From assembly GCF_030687145.1 (NCBI RefSeq), contig NZ_CP117460.1, positions 3,038,001 through 3,102,000 of the forward strand: 64,000 nt of DNA, read 5' to 3'. Of this stretch, positions 57,392 through 64,000 are shown one piece after another; position 1 is the stretch's first letter, and each line of letters opens with the position of its first letter. The translations under genes were made by a program, and so were the position numbers. The stretch comes from Pseudomonas sp. FP1742 (GTDB lineage Bacteria > Pseudomonadota > Gammaproteobacteria > Pseudomonadales > Pseudomonadaceae). Below the pieces are notes generated by a model that worked only from the letters and a program-made list of their open reading frames with translations, made no database searches and was not told the origin of the DNA.

Positions 57392-58308
57392 CTCACCGCG
57401 TTATGGGAGCATTCACGCAGCAGATTGCGTATCAGCTCGGTCAACTGATGCTTGTCGGTCAGACGCTCCATGATGCGTTCTACGATGGCCAGGCGGGCGC
57501 CCGCGACATTGCGCATTTCGGACAGTGCCTGCAGGGCGATGGCCGATTTATCCCGGCCAATGCAGGTCGAATCCTCCACTTGCGTTAGCCCGGAGCGGGC
57601 ATCGACGGCCGCCTTTTGCAGGCCGCCGACGATTTGGCGGATCTGCTCGCTGGCCTCATTGGCGCGTCGAGCAAGGTGCCGTACTTCGTCGGCCACCACG
57701 GCGAAGCCGCGGCCTTGTTCGCCTGCCCTGGCCGCCTCGATGGCAGCATTGAGCGCCAGTAGATTGGTCTGTTTAGCGATGTCCTGAATGCTGCCGACAA
57801 TCGACCCGATGCGTAGCGACTGGTCGCTGAGATCGTTGAAAACTTCATTGATGTGCACCATGTACTCGGCCAGCTCGCTGATCGATGTCGTGGACGTCTC
57901 GATACTCTCGGTACTCAGCACTAGGTTCTGCCCCGCACGACGTGCGAGAGTGTTGGCCTCCTGCATATCTGCCTCGCTCAACGCGATAGCTTTGGCCAGT
58001 TCGCTCAGGAGTGCCTGCAACTGGTCGAATGGTACGGCCACGGCAGGTGGGGGAGGGGCGATCGGAATCAGTGCAACGATCGGTTCAGGTGACGCCGGAG
58101 GAGAAATGAGCACCTCCTCCAGCACCGTGCGTGGCACAGTCGCATGCTCGGGGTGTTGTTTGCGCGAAAGGCGCATGACCACCCCAGCACAACAAAGCAG
58201 AACGGTACTGGCTAGCGTTTGGTGGAGCAGATCGCTGCCTAAAAAAAGCAGCCCGATGGCTGCGAGCGAAGCCAACAACAAGGGAATTGTCAAGGTAGGG
58301 TCCTTCAT
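57325..58308 (-). CDS. MCP-like signalling protein with replaced C-terminal tail
   Basis: A 327-residue protein: two membrane segments at the N-terminus ([20 protein letters not shown] and [15 protein letters not shown]) with almost no loop, a proline-rich linker ([12 protein letters not shown]), then the MCP signalling hairpin [39 protein letters not shown]. It can bind CheA/CheW but has no large sensor domain. The last ~17 residues ([17 protein letters not shown]) are encoded by the decayed transporter copy, so the native C-terminus was lost. GGAG seven bases before ATG 58308 sets the start. It follows the porin gene of the ABC unit. Confidence 0.85.
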   Translation of the reverse strand: MKDPTLTIPLLLASLAAIGLLFLGSDLLHQTLASTVLLCCAGVVMRLSRKQHPEHATVPRTVLEEVLISPPASPEPIVALIPIAPPPPAVAVPFDQLQALLSELAKAIALSEADMQEANTLARRAGQNLVLSTESIETSTTSISELAEYMVHINEVFNDLSDQSLRIGSIVGSIQDIAKQTNLLALNAAIEAARAGEQGRGFAVVADEVRHLARRANEASEQIRQIVGGLQKAAVDARSGLTQVEDSTCIGRDKSAIALQALSEMRNVAGARLAIVERIMERLTDKHQLTELIRNLLRECSHNAVSMKPDSRYSSARIATGKFKDLG

Positions 58309-58363
58309 GTGAATTCTCCAATACGCGCCACGCCTTGGGTTTCGCAAGGCGCGGCGCAGTCTC

Positions 58364-59629
58364 TTAGAACAGGGCCAGGGTGTAGGTGAGGATGAAGCGT
58401 TGCTCGTTGACGTCAGAGCGGTAGTTGGAGCGTACGGCAGTGTTGCGGGAGATCATGCCGAGGTTTTTCAGCGGCCCGCTCTGGATGACATAGCCAATAT
58501 CCAGGTCGCGCTCCCACTCCCGACCTTCGAAATTGCCGGTGGTCGTCACGTTGTCACCTTTAGTGTAACGAACCATTGTCGTCAGGCCGGGCACACCGAG
58601 CGCGGCGAAGTCGTAGTCGTAGCGCGCCTGCCGGGAACGTTCGTCGACGGAGTCGAAGAAGTAGGTGTAAGACTCATTGCTCAGCGGGCTGGAGTTGGCA
58701 AAAACCCTGGTGAAACCTTGATCGCCGAACATCGCCTGGTAACCGATTGAGAACGTATGCCCACCGAATTTGGCCGATAATCGTGTGTGTAACGCCTGGT
58801 TGTCCACTTCACCGATGAGTTGCTTGCCGTCCGCTCTGGAGTCGTAGTAACCGATGAGGGAGCCCAGCGTCCAGTCACCCAGAGGCTCCTTGTGCTGGAA
58901 GCTGAAATAACGTTGGTTATAGATGTCTTCGAGCTGGGCATACCAGACACCCACGCTGGTGCGCTTGTTATTGAATGCATAATCGGCACCGGCATAGTTG
59001 AAATGATCGCCGCTGGCCTTGAGCTTGGGTACCGAGCCGACAACGGCTTGAAATTTTTCGTCGCCAGATTCATTACGTTGACTGATGGAGTTCAACTGCC
59101 CGGCCTGAAGCGTCAGGCCATCGATTTCATTGGCAACCAAGCTCACACCTTGGTACGTCGGCGGCAGAAGGCGGATATCGCTGAAAGTCAGGACCGGTAG
59201 ATTAGGCTGTAGTTCGCCGATTTTCAGCTCGGTGTTAGACAGCTTGGCTTTCAATGCGATGCCCGCGCGACTGTAATTGTCGGGTGCCCTGCCATCTGCC
59301 TGCACCGGCAGTAATCCGCTGTTGGTGCGGTCCGGACTGCTATCGAGTTTGAGGCCAAGAAGCCCAATGGCGTCCACGCCAAAACCCACGGTTCCAGGGG
59401 TATAACCAGACTTGAAGTTGAGGATAAAGCCCTGGCCCCACTCCTCGGCCTTGGATTGTTTGTTCGCTCCCACGATGTCGGCGAAATCACGGTTGAAGTA
59501 GTAGTTGCGCGCTTGCAGGGTGGCGGTGGAGCCATTGATGAAGCCCTCGGCAGCTAGGGCCGAGGTGGACGCCGTGAGGATGCCGTAGCCAATGGTCAGA
59601 GTGAGAGCGTTTGTAGGGATGTTCTTCAC
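58364..59629 (-). CDS. OprD-family outer-membrane porin
   Basis: A 421-residue precursor with signal peptide ending STSALA, then [40 protein letters not shown] and [13 protein letters not shown], the OprD opening. The barrel ends LTYTLALF with the C-terminal Phe used in outer-membrane assembly. It lies 113 bp downstream of the ABC transporter genes on the same strand, so it probably provides outer-membrane passage for the same substrate, as many Occ porins do with aromatic or organic acids. Confidence 0.92.
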   Translation of the reverse strand: MKNIPTNALTLTIGYGILTASTSALAAEGFINGSTATLQARNYYFNRDFADIVGANKQSKAEEWGQGFILNFKSGYTPGTVGFGVDAIGLLGLKLDSSPDRTNSGLLPVQADGRAPDNYSRAGIALKAKLSNTELKIGELQPNLPVLTFSDIRLLPPTYQGVSLVANEIDGLTLQAGQLNSISQRNESGDEKFQAVVGSVPKLKASGDHFNYAGADYAFNNKRTSVGVWYAQLEDIYNQRYFSFQHKEPLGDWTLGSLIGYYDSRADGKQLIGEVDNQALHTRLSAKFGGHTFSIGYQAMFGDQGFTRVFANSSPLSNESYTYFFDSVDERSRQARYDYDFAALGVPGLTTMVRYTKGDNVTTTGNFEGREWERDLDIGYVIQSGPLKNLGMISRNTAVRSNYRSDVNEQRFILTYTLALF

Positions 59630-59742
59630 AGGGTCTTCTCATTTTTAGAATTTCGGACGGGGATGAACGCGGCACAGCAACGAACGCAATCAATAGTTGG
59701 GCGCTTGCTGGATGCATGCCTAACCTGACGATGCGGACGGGG

Positions 59743-60438
59743 TCAGACTCCTAAGTAGCGTTGTGAAAGATCAGGCACGGCGGCTAGTTGTTCGGGGGAG
59801 CCCTGCCAGACTTGGCGGCCTTTCTCGATGATGTGATGACAATCGACCACCCGGGCCATTTCCCTGAGGTTCTTGTCGATGACGAGAATGGTTTCGCCTT
59901 CGGCCTTGAGCGTGGCCAGGCAGTGCCAGATGGTTTCGCGGATGATGGGGGCGAGCCCCTCGGTGGCCTCGTCGAGAATGAGCAGTTGCGGGTTGGTCAT
60001 TAGCGCACGGCCAACCACAAGCATTTGCTGTTCGCCGCCTGACAGGGTTTTCGAGAGTTGGTTCTGGCGCTCTTCCAGTCGTGGGAACAACGCGTAGATC
60101 CGCGCCAGGTCCCACTTGCCGGCCTTGCCAGTGCTAGCAGTGGCCAACAGGTTCTCGCGCACACTGAGCGTGCCAAAGGCACGACGGCCTTCCGGAACCA
60201 AGCCCAGGCCCGCCTGGGCGATGCGATATGGGTTGGCGCCGCGCATCTCCTTGCCGTGGATGCGAATGCTCCCGGCGCTGGGCTTAAGTAGGCCCATGAT
60301 TGAATTGACCGTGGTGGTCTTGCCCATGCCGTTGCGGCCAATCAGCGACACCACTTGACCTTGTTCGATCTTTAGGTACATGTCGAAGAGCACCTGACTA
60401 AGGCCGTAACCGGCCTGCAACCCACTGACTTCAAGCAT
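59743..60438 (-). CDS. livF: Branched-chain-type ABC transporter ATPase LivF
   Basis: A 231-residue ATPase: Walker A GRNGMGKTT, signature LSGGEQQM, Walker B LLILDEATEGLAP. This is the smaller of the two HAAT-family ATPases. The start overlaps the livG-type end by 8 bp. The symbol denotes the family; the substrate may be an aromatic acid, amide or amino acid. Confidence 0.9.
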   Translation of the reverse strand: MLEVSGLQAGYGLSQVLFDMYLKIEQGQVVSLIGRNGMGKTTTVNSIMGLLKPSAGSIRIHGKEMRGANPYRIAQAGLGLVPEGRRAFGTLSVRENLLATASTGKAGKWDLARIYALFPRLEERQNQLSKTLSGGEQQMLVVGRALMTNPQLLILDEATEGLAPIIRETIWHCLATLKAEGETILVIDKNLREMARVVDCHHIIEKGRQVWQGSPEQLAAVPDLSQRYLGV

Positions 60439-61180
60439 GCTCTTCTCCTAAGTAGGCGGCACGTACGCGCGCGTTGTTACGAATTTCATCGACGCTGCCG
60501 GTGAGGATGGTTTGGCCGTACACCAGCACGGTGATGCGATCGGCCAAGGCGAATACGGCATCCATGTCGTGCTCCACGAGCAGGATTGAGTAACGGCCCT
60601 TGAGTTCGTGTAGCAGCGTGGTCATGCGGGCCGACTCTTCGGCACCCATACCGGCCATGGGCTCATCGAGCAGCAGCACTTTGGCTTCCTGGGCCAGTGC
60701 CAGAGCAATTTCGAGTTGCCGCCGTTCGCCATGGGATAACGCGCTCACACAGTGCTCGGCTCGCGAGCTCAGACCTGCGCGTACGAGGTAACTTCGTGCA
60801 AGTTCGAGCAAGCGTTGGTCGCGGCTCAGGGGGCGCCACATGCCGAAGGTTTTGCCTTCGCGCGCAGCAATGGCCAGGGCGACATTCTCAAGCAGCGTGA
60901 AGTCGGGATAGAGCTGGCTGACCTGAAAAGAGCGTGCCAGCCCCAGATGTGGGCGTTCATGGGCCGGGACCTGCGTGATGTCTCGTCCACCCAGGAAAAT
61001 ATGTCCCTTGTCCGGTTGAATTTCCCCGGCGATCTGCGAGATCAGCGTCGACTTGCCTGCCCCATTGGGGCCGATGATGGCGTGCAGCTCACCAGTTGCC
61101 AGTTCAAGTGTCGCGCCATTGGTAGCTTTAATGGCGCCGAAGGACTTCTCCAGACCTTGAATGAACAGTTGGGCGGTCAT
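60431..61180 (-). CDS. livG: Branched-chain-type ABC transporter ATPase LivG
   Basis: A 249-residue ATPase: Walker A GPNGAGKST, LSHGERRQLEIALAL in place of the usual signature SGGQ, Walker B VLLLDEPMAGMG, and the C-terminal extension typical of LivG (ILTGSVDEIRNNARVRAAYLGEE). It overlaps the permease gene by 4 bp and livF by 8 bp, indicating tight co-translation. Confidence 0.9.
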   Translation of the reverse strand: MTAQLFIQGLEKSFGAIKATNGATLELATGELHAIIGPNGAGKSTLISQIAGEIQPDKGHIFLGGRDITQVPAHERPHLGLARSFQVSQLYPDFTLLENVALAIAAREGKTFGMWRPLSRDQRLLELARSYLVRAGLSSRAEHCVSALSHGERRQLEIALALAQEAKVLLLDEPMAGMGAEESARMTTLLHELKGRYSILLVEHDMDAVFALADRITVLVYGQTILTGSVDEIRNNARVRAAYLGEEHA

Positions 61181-62184
61181 GGGTGCACCTCAACGGCAGC
61201 AATGGGTGTTTTCTTTGCAGCAGGTTTGCGCGAGATGAGTAACAGCCCATAGACCCCTCGCTTGCCGAACAGGACAACCGCCAGGAGCAGGGGGCCGAAA
61301 AACAGCAACCAGTGCTCGGTCCACAGGCTTAGCACCTGCTCCAACCCCAGGTAGACGGCAGCACCAAGAACCGGCCCTAGCAGCGTGCCGACGCCGCCTA
61401 AAATGACCATCGCCATCAGTTCGCCGGATTTTTGCCAGGACCCCATGTCAGGGCTGACGAACATGGCATAGTTGGCCCAGAGCACACCGGCAAGGCCAGC
61501 CCCGACACCAGCTATGACGAAGGCTGTGAGGCGATAGCGCAGTGGTTTGAGGCCCAGGCTGACGGTGCGCCGTTCGCTTTGCTTTAGGCTGCGCAGGACA
61601 AAGCCGAAGCGTGAGCCGACCAGCCGTCGACAGAACAGCAGCCAGGCCACCAGCAGCCCCAGACACAGGTAGTAGAAATGCAGGGGGTTGTTCAAGTCGA
61701 CGCCAGGCAACGAGTTGCGATCCATCATCAGGATGCCGTCGTCCCCCCCATAGACTGACAACGAGCTGAGCACGAAATACAGCATCTGGCTGAACGCCAG
61801 CGTGATCATGATGAACTGCACACCGCTGGTGCGCAGCGATAGATAGCCCATCACCAGGCCGAACAGCGCGCACACAAATAGCGCCATCGGCCAGATCAGC
61901 AGCGCACTGTTACTGCCGCCCCAACCCAGCAGCGGCATCGCTTGCGAGGTATGAAAGGCAATGATGCCGACCACATAGCCACCCAGGCCGAAGAACGCGG
62001 CGTGGCCGAAACTGACCATTGCTCCATATCCGATCAGTAGATCGAGGCTCGCGGCGGCCAGGCCATAGATCGCCAGGCGTGTGAACAAGCTGACCAGGAA
62101 AGGCTCCTTGAGTACCACGGCCAGCAATGGCAGTAAGGCGAAAAGCGCCAGGCAAGCCAGATCGACAATGATTCGACGGGACAT
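61177..62184 (-). CDS. livM: Branched-chain-type ABC permease LivM
   Basis: A 335-residue membrane protein with about 10 helices. LLIGYGAMVSFGHAAFFGLGGYV and FVIAGVGAGLAGVLWANY with GVGTLLGPVLGA are LivM signatures. GGAGAG five bases before ATG 62184 supports that start; a frame from 62229 adds 15 unmatched residues. It is separated from livH by 11 bp. Confidence 0.9.
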   Translation of the reverse strand: MSRRIIVDLACLALFALLPLLAVVLKEPFLVSLFTRLAIYGLAAASLDLLIGYGAMVSFGHAAFFGLGGYVVGIIAFHTSQAMPLLGWGGSNSALLIWPMALFVCALFGLVMGYLSLRTSGVQFIMITLAFSQMLYFVLSSLSVYGGDDGILMMDRNSLPGVDLNNPLHFYYLCLGLLVAWLLFCRRLVGSRFGFVLRSLKQSERRTVSLGLKPLRYRLTAFVIAGVGAGLAGVLWANYAMFVSPDMGSWQKSGELMAMVILGGVGTLLGPVLGAAVYLGLEQVLSLWTEHWLLFFGPLLLAVVLFGKRGVYGLLLISRKPAAKKTPIAAVEVHP

Positions 62185-62195
62185 GTTTCTCTCCT

Positions 62196-63104
62196 TCATG
62201 CTCGTGCCGGCAGCAGGCCGCGCGGGCACACCAACAGAACCAGCGCCATGACGATGTAAGCGCTGGCCGAAATCAGCCCGGCACTGAGCGCGCCGCTGAC
62301 TTCGGCCGGCAACAAGTGGTCGAGCAACAAGGGCAGATAAGCTCGGCTCTGGCTGTCGACCATGCCAATCAGTAAGGCACCCACCAGTGCGCCGCGCACC
62401 GAGCCGACGCCACCGACGACAATGACTACAAAGGTGGTGATCAGGACTTTCTCGCCCATGCCGATCTCGACCGACAACAGGGGCGCCGCCATGAAACCGG
62501 CCAGGCCACAGAGCATGCAGCCGAACACAAACACCAGCGTGTACAGGCGCGCGATATTGACGCCCAGGGCGCTGACCATTTCATGGTCGTCGGCACCTGC
62601 GCGGATCAGCATCCCAAGGCGGGTATGGTTGATCAGCAACCACATGCCGATTGCCACAAGCAGGCCGGCAGCGATGAACAGCAGGCGGCTGACCGGGTAC
62701 ATCAAGCCTGGAAAGACCTCGACGAAGGTGTTGTACCAGTCTGGTGTCGGCATCGCCGGAGGGCTGCGGCCGAACAGTAAGGTGATGAGCTCGTTGGTGA
62801 AGAACACAACTGCCAGTGTCGCGAGCACCTGGTCGAGGTGATCACGGTTGTAGAGGCGACGAATGATCCCGGTTTCGATCACCAGGCCATACAGTGCCGA
62901 ACCTGCGATGGCGGCGAGGCCGCCGAGCCAGAAGGAGCCCGTGGCGATGGCCGTATAGGCCGCGCAGAAGGCACCGACCATGTAGAACGCGCCATGGGCC
63001 AGATTGATCACGCCCATGATGCCGAAGATCAGCGTCAGGCCGGAGGCGAGCAGAAAGAGCAGGGCGCTGTATTGCAGCCCATTGAGGAGTTGTTCGAGCA
63101 GCAT
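62196..63104 (-). CDS. livH: Branched-chain-type ABC permease LivH
   Basis: A 302-residue membrane protein with about eight helices. LLNGLQYSALLFLLASGLTLIFGIMGVINLAHGAFYMVGA and VVIVVGGVGSVRGALVGALLIG are LivH hallmarks. It begins 66 bp after the binding-protein gene, the usual operon order. Confidence 0.9.
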   Translation of the reverse strand: MLLEQLLNGLQYSALLFLLASGLTLIFGIMGVINLAHGAFYMVGAFCAAYTAIATGSFWLGGLAAIAGSALYGLVIETGIIRRLYNRDHLDQVLATLAVVFFTNELITLLFGRSPPAMPTPDWYNTFVEVFPGLMYPVSRLLFIAAGLLVAIGMWLLINHTRLGMLIRAGADDHEMVSALGVNIARLYTLVFVFGCMLCGLAGFMAAPLLSVEIGMGEKVLITTFVVIVVGGVGSVRGALVGALLIGMVDSQSRAYLPLLLDHLLPAEVSGALSAGLISASAYIVMALVLLVCPRGLLPARA

Positions 63105-63170
63105 GACGAAATTCCTGATAGAAGCGCCTGCCGGGACGGATCCCGACAGGTACAGAGCCTTAGGGCAGGG

Positions 63171-64000
63171 TCACATGGCGCATTTGGCGGCGTAGCTGTC
63201 CACTTGCGCTTTGGCGATGGTCTTTACCAGCACCTCAACCAGCTTGCCCTGGGCGTCGGCTTCGACGCGCAGCAGGTGCCAGTCGATCACCGCGTGCTGG
63301 TTGTTGCCGAATCGGAATTCGCCGCGTACGGAGTCGAACCGGGCTGCATACAAGGCGGCCCGGAAGGCCTGGGGGTCCTTCAGGTTGCCATTCGTCGCTT
63401 TGAGGGCGGAGCCGATCAAGCGGGCGGTGTCATAGGCTTGGGCGGCGTAAACCGTCGGCGCGCGGTTGTACTTCTCGTTGAAGGCTTTGACGAACGCCTG
63501 GTTGGCTGGATTGTCCGACTGCGGATTCCAGCCGCTGACGATATTGACGCCTTCGGCCACTTTGCCGGTGGCACTGAGGATGCGTTCGTCCATGGAGAAG
63601 ATGGGCACCAACATCGGGACGCTCTTGTTCAGGCCCGAACTGCCATATTGCTTGGCGAAATTGATCCCGGCCCCACCTGGATGGAGCTGATAGATCGCGT
63701 CCGGAGCCAGGGAACGTATACGCGCTAGCTCCACGGAGAAGTCCAGCTGGTTGAGCTTGGTATAGATCTCCGTGACGTGGCCCTTGAACGTTCGCTTGAA
63801 GCCGGCTAACGCATCGCGGCCAGCTTGATAGTTGGGGGCAAGGATGACCATATTTTTGTAACCGAGGTCATTGGCGGCCAGCCCCGCCATCTCGTGAGGA
63901 ACGTCATTCTGGTAGGCCGCCGCGAAGTAGTGCGGCATGCATTGCTCGCCCGCCAAGTTGGACGGGCCTGGATTGTTGCTCAAGTAGAAACCATCGTTTT
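63171..64000 (-). CDS. ABC transporter substrate-binding protein, LivK-like (5' end outside window)
   Basis: The frame continues past the right edge, so only the C-terminal ~275 residues are seen. FYLSNNPGPSNLAGEQCMPHYFAAA, VILAPNYQAGRDALAGFKRTFKG, VELARIRSLAPDAIYQLHPGGAGINFAKQY and GEFRFGNNQHAVIDWHLLRVE place it in the type I periplasmic binding fold of the HAAT family, close to members binding aromatic or other non-branched ligands. It heads the five-gene transporter set. The ligand is not known. Confidence 0.85.
   Translation of the reverse strand, partial: NDGFYLSNNPGPSNLAGEQCMPHYFAAAYQNDVPHEMAGLAANDLGYKNMVILAPNYQAGRDALAGFKRTFKGHVTEIYTKLNQLDFSVELARIRSLAPDAIYQLHPGGAGINFAKQYGSSGLNKSVPMLVPIFSMDERILSATGKVAEGVNIVSGWNPQSDNPANQAFVKAFNEKYNRAPTVYAAQAYDTARLIGSALKATNGNLKDPQAFRAALYAARFDSVRGEFRFGNNQHAVIDWHLLRVEADAQGKLVEVLVKTIAKAQVDSYAAKCAM

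Overview
The window reads as chromosome from a fluorescent-group Pseudomonas. It is GC-rich, carries two families of Pseudomonas-type REP palindromes, and holds typical Pseudomonas families: OprD porins, a TctCBA system, PAS hybrid kinases and an AlgE/PsmE-type mannuronan epimerase. No phage or conjugative module was seen.

Layout: 1-8.1 kb holds the end of a VRR-NUC nuclease, a DinG/XPD-like helicase with a Cas4-like N-terminus, an orphan zeta-toxin-like kinase, a PAS-PAS hybrid histidine kinase, a hemerythrin protein, an SDR remnant and a MalY/PatB-type aminotransferase. At 8.4-17.6 kb lies a compact selenium module: fdnG (in-frame UGA with a SECIS-like hairpin), the beta and gamma subunits, fdhE, selA, selB and tRNA-Sec. 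Only selD (and fdhD) are not here. At 17.6-22.9 kb are an OprD porin, a YcaC-like hydrolase and tctCBA. At 23-30 kb are small stress or envelope genes, a LysR regulator, a diguanylate cyclase and a predicted LprI-MliC lysozyme-inhibitor fusion. At 30.2-33 kb are a TetR regulator, a 3-hydroxybutyryl-CoA dehydrogenase and a divergent AraC regulator. At 32.9-37.8 kb is a 1604-residue secreted alginate epimerase with an internal esterase-like domain, followed by wrbA.

The most interesting part is 39.2-47.5 kb, a somewhat less GC-rich island on one strand: a Cys/Met-metabolism PLP enzyme, an MmuP-like permease, a LysR regulator, a divergent threonine-synthase paralogue, an Lrp/AsnC regulator, a homoserine dehydrogenase and an aldehyde dehydrogenase, closed by a strong terminator. 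I infer a route that makes or takes up homoserine (for example from canavanine or another gamma-substituted amino acid) and oxidises it through aspartate semialdehyde to aspartate.

At 49.5-56 kb, two LysR genes flank a CitE-type lyase, a CaiB-type CoA-transferase, a MaoC/HTD2-type hydratase and a KgtP-like symporter, which fits itaconate, mesaconate or citramalate degradation. Downstream is a scar: an IS1182-type transposase remnant, then a decayed inverted copy of the symporter gene that supplies the last codons of a chemoreceptor-like gene. From 57.3 kb to the end lies a minus-strand unit: a Liv-type ABC transporter, an OprD porin and the chemoreceptor-like protein.
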